Below are positions 11,720 to 23,596 of a DNA stretch of 64,000 nt, piece after piece (position 1 is the first letter of the stretch; each line of letters begins with the position of its first letter). The notes under the pieces are model-generated. The model did not search any database. It was not told where the DNA came from and worked only from the letters and a program-made list of their open reading frames with translations. The stretch comes from Varanus komodoensis (taxonomy: Eukaryota > Chordata > Lepidosauria > Squamata > Varanidae). The position numbers and the translations under genes are program-made. The DNA lies in assembly GCF_004798865.1 (NCBI RefSeq), contig NW_025335661.1:1929559-1993558 (forward strand), written 5' to 3'.

Positions 11720-13185
11720 AGTCAATACTAGATTGAGTTCAGCAATGCACTCTATGCATGCTCAGAGATTCATTCTGGGTATTATGCTTCTGAAAAATAC
11801 TTCGTTGAATAATGAACGTTTTGCAGAGTAAGGTCTGTAGCTTTGAATGTGCAAAGGAAGGAAACGTAGCTCATGGCAGGTTACTGTTTGAAAAGAACAT
11901 GTTTCAGATGCATTACAGGGCAGGCTGCATTCAGAAGGTCCTGGGTCGCAACATGTTCACAGGGCTTGCTCATGTGTAGGCACCAGCATAGCGGGAGCTA
12001 CCTCCGCTCAGAGAGGTAATGCCAGGGTAAAAAGTGAAGGCAACATGGAGGGTGTGGGTGAAGCAAGGAAGGTAGCATGATTAAAGAGAAAAGAAATAGA
12101 CACCAGTAGCTTATTAGTACATTATGCCCTAAGCACCATTCCAGTTGTTCAGGCCACCATAGTTGGAGAGGTGTCTTTGTGTCCTGAGCTTTTATTGACC
12201 CAGAGTTCAATAAAAATTCCAAGTTCCATATCCTCTCAGAGATGCAACCATACTCGGCGTGCTGTTGCCTTGAGCCTCAACCATGGACCCAGGTGTACTG
12301 CTCTAAAAGGTTTCGGTGTTTGCATTGTGCTCCAGGGAGAAGCGTTGGGGTGAGGACTCATCTGTGCAATCCATGGAACTGCCCTGGGACACTGTTTTCG
12401 GTAGTGAGTGCAAAAACATATGAAACGAACACTACCACATCTGCACAGGCGGAGATGCTTGGTGATCATGTAGCCATGAGGAAGAGGAAACCTATGTTGG
12501 CCTTGCCTGTCTGATCGTGGACTGCATGGATCAATTACATTGTGGGAGAACAAGAGTAGGAGGAGTGTTAGCAGGAAACACTGGTGAAGTGCTTATATTA
12601 GATCTTCAAACATAGGGAAGCATAACATGGTGGGCCTCCCAAACATAGGTACATCAAGCACACAGATGAGCTTAATCAAGGACAGCAGGCTGGTAATGTG
12701 TAATTGCAGACCAACAGCTAAGGGCAAAGAGAGTGTTGAAGAACAATGGCAGGGTGAAGTCCCATCAGGTGTAGCAGTACTAGATCTGTGGCTGAGAGTT
12801 CACATGGCAAAATTCAATGTTATTTCTATGTGCAGAATAGGACAAAGGCAGTTTCCTAACTCTTTTTACCAGCCTAATGAACCTAGTGAAATAGTCTTTG
12901 AAATTCTCTTATCTAATAAATATCTGACATCACTATTTGACATCTAATGAAATTTGATTTCCATATTTGGTCTGATCAAATTTGGTAGCTGTGCGATATC
13001 ATTTAATATTATACTGTAAATACAGTGCTATTAAGTTTCTTTGACAACTTCAGAATTAAAATAAGCAGGCTAATGGCAATAAAGTCTACCAAATTTCAAG
13101 GTAAAATGTCAAGATTTCCAAATTGTTACTCATAATTCAAATATTATGAATATATTTTCCTTCTAACTTTTTCTCCTGGTGCTTG
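11720..13185. other. Intron 1, unannotated
   Basis: No repeat or exon recognised. Frames of about 105 codons near 12236-12553 and 12627-12947 have no recognisable motifs. Confidence 0.45.
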
Positions 13186-13189
13186 AATG

Positions 13190-13530
13190 TGGAAACCTGA
13201 AAAAAATAAAATAAAATTGGGGAAAAATACAGAGAAGGGCAATCAACATGATCAAGGGGCTAACTCTCCTAAAAGGAAATGTTTGGCATTGTTTAGCTTA
13301 GGAAAAAAATAAAAGCGAAGGGAGACATAGAAGTGTATAAAATATGCATATTATGGAGTGCAAATGAGTGCAAATATTAGAACCCCAGGTCACTCAATTA
13401 AGTTGAATGATGGGAGAGTCGGGATAGATAAAGTAACATATGTCTTCACACTGTGGATTGTTAAGCTATGGAATCTGCTACCAACTTTGAACATGTTAAA
13501 AGGGTGTGGAAGAATTGCCCCAGGGGAAAA
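13190..13530 (+). mobile_element. CR1-like LINE fragment (late ORF2 and 3' region)
   Basis: It has the order AGAGAAGGGCAATCAACATG, ATCAAGGGGCT, TTTAGCTTAGGAAAAAA, GGAGACAT, TATAAAATATGCAT, CTTCACACTGTGGATTGTTA and GCTATGGAATCTGC. This is the conserved end of CR1 ORF2 in squamates. It is old and broken. Confidence 0.7.
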
Positions 13531-13699
13531 AGAATATCACTACATGGCTACCATTTGCAGCGGATCCACCCTTCTTCATTGGTCAATCCACTGCAAACAG
13601 CAAAATGGAAAAACTCCACCCTGGCTATTCCACATTCACCTCCACTGCCATAAATCCACACTCCCTTACTCCTTTTATTTAAGGTGCATGGAACATTAG

Positions 13700-15360
13700 G
13701 CATAATATATAAAAGGTGCATATATATAGTATTTTACTTAAAAAAAAATAAAACAAATAAACCTGTAATGATCTGACTGCTGTTACTTTAAGAGCAATAG
13801 CTCTATATTTCTGCTATCACGCTATAGCAGCTACAGTCCCTAAGCCTAACCAACATAAGCCAATTCTCTTACAGAATTCCACTGCAGTTAATGCTCAGAA
13901 CTGACAATGAAAGCTTGATAGTCAAGTAAGGTTTGGCTTCTAGCTGGGAATTTTAACGACAGTTTCTCTGACATCTCTTGAAGTCTTCAATTTGGTCCAG
14001 CAGTTGCTCTCTTTTCAGACCTTTACCAACCATTTCCCAGGCCTTGGCTCTTCCTGTAAGCTGCTTTGGTTTCCTCCTTCCCGTACCTTCTTGCATTCTA
14101 CTGCCTTGTCTATCTGTTGCCAGTGTCTGTCTGCCACTGTGCTTCTGCCTTCTCAACCTCATGAGAAGACACATTTCCATTTCCACTCTTCCCCTGATAC
14201 CACTCTCAGATGAAGCTCTTCTAGTGATGCCTCTCAACGGATCCTTCCATTTGCTCTTGAAAGAAGAGCTCATGTGCAAATCCAGCCAATCAGCTTCAGA
14301 GTGCCCAACATTCCATCACACCCTCTCTGCTCAAACGCAGAACCAACAGCATCTTTAGCTGTCTTCCAAACAGATGATGCCAAAATTCTAATTCGTAGAT
14401 ATAAGACTGAAACCCGCCCTTTTACCTTGGAAACATCCTTTGAAGTTGGAGCTGAGACTCTGAACTCAGAGTGTCCTCCCTCACCCTGACAGGTGGCACA
14501 GAAAGAACTGTGACAGCTGCAGCTCCAAGGTCAGAAGAGTGACCTTAGAAATGGAGTTTTGTGGGTGGAGAAGGCAGTAATCAGTCTGTGCCAGTCTATG
14601 TGGCATCCTGGTGGTATATTCGCCACCTCCCCTCACACTCTGGGGCAAACACTTAGACAGCTGAGCTTCTGAGCTGAGATAAGTAGGGACAACCTTATTG
14701 GATTGTGCTGGTAATGCAGCTGGACATTTGGCCTGTTTCTAACCTAGGTTTGGGTGAGAATTGTTTCAACTACTTTTGAAAAGAATTTAACTAGAGTCTC
14801 ACATTTCTTTGTAGCTGCCATGGAAAGATCTAGAGATGGGGCAGGGGGCAGGCAGAAAACAAACTCTAATCCCACTGCTTCATTATTGCTTTTAAAATGA
14901 TAGAGAAGGAAATTTATTGTACGTCTGCATGAAATACAGAGTGTTTTGATTCCTTGGAAACCAGTAGGAGTCACATTTTTGTTTGAGGAGCAACCATATT
15001 GCACAAAGAGAAGAGAATGTGATGCTTCCATTTATTTGTCAGTATCCTTATAGTTGTCTCCTGTATGAAGTCTCGTATTTAGCAAATTCACAGAAACTAT
15101 ATCAGGAGCCCAAAATTAAGTATTAATACACATTGCTAAGAAAACTGGTATTTTTATGCTTTTTAAATTGTCCCTCCATATGCTTCAGCTTCCTTTCTCC
15201 ATGCAGTGTTTCCAAAGTTTTCGCAAAGACGCATTCATGACTAAGGATGTTGTATGAAAACAACTCATACCAAGCAGCAGCTGTTTCTCATAGCAGTATG
15301 TTTTTGGTGAGAACAGCCTCTGAGAAATTGCAGCTGTACTCATGGAGAGGCTGGTTCATA
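13700..15360. other. Intron 1, unannotated
   Basis: The 13953-14490 block is slightly GC-richer and has frames of 108 codons (minus) and 126 codons (plus) that look like low-complexity coincidences. I could not name it. Confidence 0.4.
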
Positions 15361-15364
15361 GCTT

Positions 15365-15470
15365 TAAAAAGGCCTTAGTGAATTAATCCAAGGTCAGTTT
15401 AGTCCAGCATTCTGCCTCCAGCTGTGACATCTAACTATTCCTGCCCACAGATTAGATACAATGATAAAGA
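15365..15470 (-). mobile_element. CR1 LINE 3' fragment
   Basis: The plus strand carries CCAAGGTCAGTTTAGTCCAG and CAGCATTCTGCC, the reverse complement of the CR1 tail. Short and diverged. Confidence 0.45.
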
Positions 15471-16424
15471 ATGCTGTGTAGCAATGATTTTGAGTCAGGA
15501 TTAGCCCCAGAACCTTTTCTGAAAACCACAGTTCAGCTGCAGAACATTTAAAGAGGAGATTTTCCAGTCATCCATTGTGATCTCACAGCATTGGAATTGG
15601 GCACAGGACTCCGAAGTCTGCCAGAGTGGCTTCTAGTCAGGTTTGAATGTATATTCTATGACTCAGTTCGATTGCTGTGAAATAAGTAAAATTCAGAGAA
15701 TTGGTGATGCACAAGATCGCTGAAATTCATCAAAGTATACTTCAGCATTCATTCTGCCTCACTCCTGTTCTTATTTGTTATCTGTTTTTGCTTGTTCAGG
15801 TTTTTTTTCCTTTTCTTTTATGGTTCATTTGAACAGGAAAAGAACACTTTTTTTTTTTCAAAATATAGTACTTTCCTTCCCACAGACTAAAATGTAAAAA
15901 TAGACATTTGTTAAAATGTACAACTTTTAAAAAAGGACAAAGTAGTGCTTCTCTAAAGGTATGAATTTAATGCATACAGTTTAGAAAATACAGATCACCC
16001 CTCGCATCAAAACATGAAAATGCACAACTTTTAATTATATATTTTTCAAACTGTACATTTTTAAAATTGTAGACTTCGCAGGCACAAATGCAAGCCAAGG
16101 AATTTATGAACCTTTTCAGAGACATTTTCTCATTCACACTCAGAGTTGTGATCAGGTTTTGAGTGATTTATGAACTTTACTGAAATTCTTGCTCATCCCT
16201 AAGAAAAAGCTTCATTCTCAATTCTTGTCTGGCATCATGGTGAGCATAGCTGCAAACCTGCCAAGGATGTTCATCCTTGGCAAGAACTCCTGGACTTGCT
16301 CTTCAAGATTGCCACCTGGTTGTTTACCTGCCTCTTTCTCGGACCCAGACAATGGTAGTGATTAAAAGTATGCACACTGAAGGCCACTGTCCACTTGCTC
16401 ATTGGCTCTCTGCCTGTCAGGCAA

Positions 16425-16520
16425 GTGAGTGGTATCAGTGATGAAAACGAAGATGAGGAGCAATGGCATCTGGTGACAATGGTGGTCAAAAAATAGTTTC
16501 AGTGAGGGAAGGGGCTTACT
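16425..16520 (+). repeat. Unnamed dispersed repeat, copy 1
   Basis: GATGAGGAGCAATGGCATCT then GGTGACAATGGTGGT resembles 20412-20475 (ATGAGGAGCAGTAGCAGCTG, GTGATAATGGTGGT). Family unknown. Confidence 0.4.
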
Positions 16521-16621
16521 GAGGGAGTCTTCCTTTGCCCAAAGGCCTTCTAAAAGCTGGAGCTGGCACTATATTAAAATTATTTTGGTGTCCCTTTGCC
16601 TTTCCCAAACTAATAGCCTCC

Positions 16622-16728
16622 ATATATTTTGGATTTCAGACCCCATCAGTTCCAACCAACAAGGCCAATGTTCAGGAATCCTGGGATATGTAGTCCAGAA
16701 TAACTCAAGGACCATAGTTGGAAAGGCT
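16622..16728. repeat. Palindromic MITE (CCAGATGT family), old copy
   Basis: It has CCCATCAGTTCC, AAGGCCAATG, AATCCTGGGATATGTAGTCC and an eroded right arm. Confidence 0.4.
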
Positions 16729-19149
16729 GCAGTACATGACTGTTGGCATACCATTTTTGAAACTTTTAAACTTCTCTTGGAACTTTTATTATAAAACTAA
16801 AATTCATACCAGAATTGATTTGGCAAAATTTGAAATGTCTGTGTTCTGTATGTGTCTGTGTGAAAGTATGTCTGTGTGAAAGTATGCATGCGTGCACACA
16901 CGCACATAAAAACATTCTATAAATAAAACTGCCATAGTCACAAAATAACTAGTAATTTAGGTAATTAACTCTCATTTAAATATCAATGTGACTTTAGACT
17001 TCAGTGGGCTTTGGAAATGTGTTTTATTTCACATGAAGTGGAGCTATTTGGTAATTGGTCCAAAAATTGCATATATTTTATATTGCATAGAACTTGCTCA
17101 TTTTACTTCATATGTACAGTAAACAAAGGAGAAGATTATTCAAAATGGCCCAATTCAAGTGGAAACTGAACTGACAACATGAAAAGGTGACCAGACAAGA
17201 AAACTACCAGCCCTTTCATAGCAAAATAACCTTGTTATGGTCATTGGCACATTATATTATAGAGAAAAGATGATCAGAATGAAAACTAAAAGATATCAAC
17301 AGATCTGCCAGCCTGGGATACCATCAGAGCAGTATCTCCTCAAATGTATGAGATCCACAGACAAACACTGGTTGTCTTCCAGCCCTTGCACCAGAGGCAA
17401 GAAATCAATTTCATGAAGGTCTGCAAAAGTCATGACATCCATTGTGGCAAGTTTCATACACTGGGTTTATCTAGCACATACAATTGCTGTCCTTTATATG
17501 GCCCCTGTGTTGGTGGCCTATAACATATTGATTACAATCAATTCCAAATGTTAACACATATATTACATTTTAACAGGGGTGTTCCAAAAATTCTCTGTTG
17601 TATTGTGGCAAAAGGAACACTTCAGCTCTTTTGAGACGGGAAGGAGGAATTTACCCTGGTCCTCCTGCATTCCTCAAAGTGGCTGCAATTCTTTCTCCCC
17701 AAGACACTCATGGATCATCCTGGGGCAGAGGGGAGGGGAGAAATGGAAGTTCCCTGCCTCAGAGCATTCTCTGGTAGAGGGCACGCCAGCCACTTCACTG
17801 CTACTACAAAACATTTGCTTCCATTGCCAATGCCAGCCCTCGCCCATAAGCTTTCACTGTGATATGCTGCAACCATGGAAGAAAATTCATCATGCAGAAG
17901 GCGTCTGTAATAGTTTTTCCATGATGTAATATGTAGATCAACTCTGCACCATATTAAGATGCTGTGGGGGTTGGGTGGAGGAAACAACCAGAAACATCTG
18001 GTTTTTAAAAACAAGGTGAAGATTTGTAGACCATGCTGGATTCTACAATTTACACAATAATAGGTTGCCTAAGGAGGCTGAGACAAATATCTATCTAGCA
18101 TCCTTTGTTAGCAATACCATGATATTGTTAAAACTGTTACATAAACAGCACCCCAAACCCTAAAACACACTCATTTGAAAGAAAGAGTGTGAGGAGAAGG
18201 GAGAATCCCATAAAGAGGAATGGGATGTACAAATGTTTTGATTGCTGCCTTCAATACTTATGTAATTCAGTGACCAAAACTGAACATGACTCAATCTTTG
18301 CTTCCATAAAAGTGGACTGAAAATAAGGACATTTGATCTGCTTCTTGTGTGAACTTTAGAAAATGTACTTAGGACAAACATGGATATGTAAACACAAGCT
18401 TCCTTCTTGCTTTGGTATGCACACTTAACCTCCACTAACATTAATGGGAATTATGCATGCATAATGAATGAAGAATAGACCCTGCATGAATAAGGCTCTT
18501 GTTAGTATAATGAATACATTTAACCACTAATGTAGAGATATGCTAAACTACTCAGCTTAAGTCAATTCTGAACAAAGCTACCGTGACCCACCAATACTAT
18601 TAAATTCGGAAACTCTTGTACTTTCTGTCAGGGCTTGGATGGATTGTCTAGTTGTACCCACCCAAGAGAATAACCGAGAAAAAATACATGTGCGTGACAA
18701 AATAATATGAGAGTGTCTGGGGGCAGCAGCAAGAGCACATGTTAATAAAAGTATGAAGGAACAAAAGTAAAGCCTGAACTGCCCGGTTTACTTGACAGCC
18801 TTTCTGAAAGCTTCTACTATTTTGTAGCCTTTTGAAGGCTTTTCTTAAAAGTAAAACAAGGGAGGGATGTGGGGGCAGAAGCAAGGCCAACCTCCAACAC
18901 CCGTGTGTACCCCGCTGCTATTAGAGATCCTCGTGTGTTTATGCAAAGATGTGAAAAAAGGATGCGTTGAGAATTTCCTTTCAGTTCACTTTTGATCAGC
19001 ATGCATCAAATTCACCAAGCACTCCATATTCAAGAAAAAACAAGAAATTGAAATCGTTTAATACTGAGCGTGAAAAAAACAGAACTGATCATTTGTCCAT
19101 CCAGGCCTTGGGCTTCAGGTATTTAGGTCCTAAAATTCTGGTTTTGAAT

Positions 19150-19250
19150 TCCTGCCTATGGTAGCACTTAGTTAGGGTGGTTCTCTTGTTTGCAGGCAGG
19201 CTGCTTATCTTTAACAGCTATGCAGCAGGCAGGGCTGCATCTTCCTCTCC
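19150..19250. repeat. Unnamed dispersed repeat shared with 58660-58790
   Basis: Both copies contain ATCTTTA, CTATG, AGCAGGC and CATC in the same order with similar spacing. I cannot name the family. Confidence 0.35.
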
Positions 19251-19452
19251 ATACCAGGCATAGATATATTGAATTTGGTTGGTGACTATGCAGAGCATTT
19301 GTTTCAGGTTCAATTTTTATAAGAACGTAACCAAATTTGTAAAGTTCCTCATATTCAGGAGGGGAAAACTTTGAATTTTAAAAAGTTTGAATTTGGCAGA
19401 AAAAGTATCTAGATGAAATGTAACATTCATCCCTAGTTTCTTGGTTCACTTG

Positions 19453-19967
19453 TGTTGGGAATGATGGGGACAGTTGTTTCTGAGCCAGAGAATGAAGGGG
19501 AGGAGGTGGAGGGTGCTTGGGAATGTATGGCTCCAGACTCTGAGATGAAAGAAGTGACACTTATCTCAAGACCACTCTGCCCAAAAACTGAGCATAGCCA
19601 AGATGCACAATCCTCAGGAGGGGCATGGGAGAGAAGCTCTCAAATTCAGGCAAACCTGGTGTGACTCGTGACCCAGGATGCAGCACTGGGAGAGGAGGAC
19701 CAGCCAATTACAGGATAGGCATATAGAACAGAAACATGATCACTTCCAAACCTGACCTTCAGAAGGAATTACACCCAAAAATACTCAGAAGGTGGCCTTC
19801 TGGAAGTGGTTATTGAGACTGGGTTCAGCTTACAGTTCTGTGCATCCTCGGAGATCTGTTCTGTAGCGATTCAGGTTGTTGTGTATCCTTCGGTAAATAA
19901 AGAGCTATTTTTTTTCCCAAAGAAATGATTTGTTGCCTTGAATGCGTGAAGGGAGTAGTACTTGGCA
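19453..19967 (+). mobile_element. Solo LTR (retrovirus-like or Gypsy-like), fossil
   Basis: A 515 bp segment starts TGTTGGGA and ends GGCA, so it has TG...CA termini. It is flanked by CTTG at 19449-19452 and 19968-19971, a 4 bp target duplication. AATAAA near 19893 is in the place expected for an LTR polyadenylation signal. There is no internal region. Family is inferred from structure only. The matching duplication suggests moderate age. Confidence 0.5.
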
Positions 19968-20411
19968 CTTGACAATTAGGGTTTACATCATATTTACAAT
20001 TAGAAGCCCTGATAGGGCAAGTTTCCTGAACTGAAGGACCTCTGGAAGTACAGTCAGCTGAAATCTGTAACAACAGTGCCCAGGGATATAGGGGTTTGTT
20101 TGCACGTCCTTGTCTATTTCCTGGTTCTACCCCTCAAATGTTGCAAGTGAATAGTTTCCAGTTCCTCTCAGCCATGTCAGCCACGTGTTTACTGGCATTT
20201 TCACCAAAATCAGAGCAGGAAGACATGGCTGAGATCTGCTGAGGTTGCACATCCCAGCAGGGAGGGACTGCAAAGAGCTCCCTGTACTTGCTCTTTACAA
20301 TTGCGCCATGTGTCAGTCTGGCCTGGCACAATAAACACTGACGGTGAGAAGCAGAAGCAATAGGTACCTCTTCCTACTCACCCCTTGCCTGTCAACAAAG
20401 GTTGCAAACAG

Positions 20412-20475
20412 TATGAGGAGCAGTAGCAGCTGGTGATAATGGTGGTGAGACAGGAGACTCAATGAAAGAGGCCAC
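20412..20475 (+). repeat. Unnamed dispersed repeat, copy 2
   Basis: Pairs with 16425-16520. Confidence 0.35.
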
Positions 20476-20479
20476 CCAA

Positions 20480-22020
20480 AACCTGGTACTAGCACTGAAA
20501 ATAACTCTAAATGCAATATTTCTTAAAGTTCAGCGAAGGCTTGATTATGAAGATGGCTGGTGACATTTGATGACTACCAACATTAAGTCACTTTTCACAT
20601 TATGTATTTCCCTCAGCGAGACCAGAATAGGATACCAGGGTGTGGTACAGAGGGGTGGGGGGAAAGGAGGGCTTAGGCCAGCTATTTAAAACTTGTCCCA
20701 TTTTATCACATAACAGTCCTGTAAATTAAAATCCCTTGGTCCATGGCATCCAAATAAGCTTCATGGTTGAGTGGAAATTTGAACTATAGATGCTACACTA
20801 TACTGCCATACCCATGCATTTATGATGAACCCACTGGATCTGAGCGTGCATTTTCCCAATTTCTTTCAGCTGAATCAAAGATCAAAATTAAATAATACTT
20901 GCCTGTGGAAATAGAGCAACCCAAAATCTTCAGAGACTCAAATAACTAAGTGATGCCTCGGAAAAAAGTTACCACTGTCATCTGCAAGAGATAGCATGTT
21001 GCTGTTTTGCATCTTTTTTAAACCACAGCCTGGCTGTATGGTCTGTTTTGTCAATTATTTTTTTGCAGCAAAATAAAACATCTCTTTATCAGACAGAGAA
21101 TTAATTTGGCATCGCCACTGGAAACCAATCTCCTTCCAGAAGTAGAAAAGTAGATGCAGTTTCATTTCACTTAGAAGTGCCAGATGGAAACTGTTTATGC
21201 CAAATATGAACCAAGTTTTCAATCCTGATATTTAACCAGAGATTATTTGATAATTATTCACTCTGCTTGATGTTGTTCAATTCACTAAATCTTAATTGTA
21301 TGAACTGTCTCCAGAGAACTCCTGTGCATGACACAAGATCAAACCATCAGCACAGAAAGTAGGCTTTCTTGTATTTCAGTGATACTTGTAGGATTTTGAC
21401 CAGTAACAAACATGAGTTATTAAAAAACTTGCACATCTATGAAGTATTGTACCTTATTTTCTGCATCTAAAAGACAGGTGTCATGCTGTTTCATCTTTCT
21501 GATAGTGAAAGTGATATGCCTTTTCAATGACATTAAATTAATGTGGAATGTCCCTCTCAATAATCAGCCAACAAATGGATACACAGATGGATAGAGAAAT
21601 CCATGGAAACAGACCTCAGCACAGGTTGCCTAGTTGCCGAGGATTAAGCTTGAGTTGCTCCTTTGGGGCCTTCCATGGGTTCTGTAGTAATTACTACAAT
21701 TTCTGGAATGCTGCCCCCCTCCGAATGGTCTCCCACTTATTTCCCTGCATCACAAATTTCCAACAGTTGTTCATTAAGAAAGAGGAGCTTAGTTCAACAA
21801 CTTCTCATTGGTCATACTAGTTGAGAATTACGAGAGTTATAAAGCAATACATTTGGAGGTCACCAAGTTGGGAAAGCTACTGTGTATAGTTATGAAATAT
21901 AAATTTGCCTGATATTGGATCAAATAATTGGTTTATTGAACCCAGAACTGTTGACGTCAACTGTCAGTGGCTTCCCACCAGAAGTCCCAAGAAGGACTTT
22001 TCCAGGCAAGCCTTTAAACT
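20480..22020. other. Intron 1, unannotated
   Basis: 21050-21330 is AT-rich, non-repetitive in appearance and without long frames. Nothing else is recognised. Confidence 0.45.
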
Positions 22021-22027
22021 GTAAATC

Positions 22028-22120
22028 AGGGATGGGAGACCTTTGGCCATGCAGATGTTGGACTTCAGTTATCATCCTCCAGATAGCATAATAAATGGTT
22101 AAGGATGGTGGAAGCTGAAT
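22028..22120. repeat. Palindromic MITE (CCAGATGT family), diverged
   Basis: CTTTGGCCATGCAGATGTTG, then GACTTCAGTTATCATCC, ending near GGATGGTGGAAG. Confidence 0.4.
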
Positions 22121-22189
22121 CCTACGTAAGGAGATGGTATGGGGTCCCAATTACTGTAGTGATGGCTAGAGAGAGATACAGCACTAGGA

Positions 22190-23335
22190 GGAGGACTGGC
22201 CAGGTAAGGGGAACATGACCCAGTCAACTAATGGCTATGCCATGTCCTCCCCACAACTGTGGGTTTGATGGTTGCCATGTTACCCAGCCCTTAGATCTCC
22301 AGCTGCTGCTTCTGAATGCCAGATCTGAATGCCAGATTTAATCATGGATGAGGCAACTGATCTGGCATGTATAACCAAGACCTGGGTGGGTGAACAGGAA
22401 GAAGTTAGTATCTCCCAGTTGTGCCCACCTGGGTACCCAGCATCAGAGTACATATGAGGGCCAGGGAGAGTCTGCCATGGTCTACAGTTCTATTTCTCTC
22501 TTCAGGAACTCTGTCCATCTGACAACTAGTCTGGAGTGTTTGCACTTCGTGTTGGGCCAGGATAGATTGGGGATTCTGCTGGTGTATCAACCACCCTATC
22601 TGAGCTGACAGACATGGGCTGTTGGTCCTGGGGGGCTTCAACTTCACACTGAGAGTACCCTATCAGAAGCAGCTCAGGATATCATGGTCACCATGACAAC
22701 CATGGGACTATCCCAACGTGTCACTGGCCCAACAGATGTGGTCGGGCATACTCTAGACTGCAGCTGGTACAGAATGTGGCAGCCAGATTAATAACTGAAA
22801 CCCAGAGGTCTGAAGACTAGTACAGGCCCACCTAGATTGACTGTATGCTTCTGGTCCCGATTCAAGGTGCTCTTCTTAAGCTATACAGCCCTAAAGTCTT
22901 GGACCACAGTACCTGTTGGACTGCCTCTCCCAACCTTGATCTACCTGGACACTATACTCTGCCTCTTAGGCATTCCTCTGAGTGCCAACCCATCGAGAAG
23001 CAACTACATGGCAACTAGGGGGGAGTGTCTGTTCTGTCATGGTCCCCATCTTTGGAAAAATCTCCCTGCTGCAGCCCATCTCGTGCCAAATTTGCCATGC
23101 GTTTGGTGCCAGGTTAAAACACCCTTATTTGCGGACTTCCCTGGTCATTCAAGGGCCTGATACAATTTTCCAGGTGCCTTTCTTTTACTCTTGGCCAGGT
23201 CTTTTTAAATTGTGTTTTTATATGTTATTTTAAATTGTTTTTTAATTCTCGGTGCTTTTATCTATTGTATTTTATTCTTTGTTGCCAACAACCAGAGAGC
23301 ATCAGCTACAGGCTGTATAGAAATAAATGAATGAA
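22190..23335 (+). mobile_element. L2-clade LINE, old, internally deleted
   Basis: The 5' part keeps endonuclease-region blocks: MDEATDLACITKTWVG, ISQLCPPGYPAS, a LLVYQPP stretch and a VLGGFNFT-like stretch (22340-22645). It then jumps to LQNVAARL (22770), FWSRFKVLFLSYTALKS (22845) and the C-terminal region, with most of the reverse transcriptase missing. The 3' tail ends AGAAATAAATGAATGAAT at about 23335. Stops and shifts are numerous. Confidence 0.75.
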
Positions 23336-23596
23336 TATTCCCATCATCTGGAGGGCCACAATTTTCCCCTTCTTGCTCTAAGTGCTGGTCCCAACATTCT
23401 TTCTTACTGCAATCTAAGACTTCACTTGTGTTCCTTCCCATGATTAGCAACACCATTTTGGAATAATCATGGTCCACGTACTGCAAGAAGAAGTTGTTGA
23501 TATGAAAAAAGCCTGGTAAAAAGCAGAACTCAGTGTTTGGTGCATATGATGAAGAGATGCTCTACTATACCAGAGCTCGGGCTACTTCTTCATCTC

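Larger units (their letters stand above)
15480..19140. other. Intron 1, mostly unannotated
   Basis: It holds a MITE at 16622-16728, a small GT-rich duplication at 16851-16910 (TGTCTGTGTGAAAGTA repeated) and one member of a dispersed pair at 16425-16520. A 116-codon frame at 17579-17929 has no known motif. Confidence 0.45.

Noticed and set aside
13953-14490. Frames of 108 (minus) and 126 (plus) codons, and a possible TG-starting LTR edge near 14493
   Set aside because: I found no matching right edge or duplication, and the peptides match nothing that I know.
17579-17929. 116-codon plus-strand frame
   Set aside because: No recognisable domain. Likely chance.
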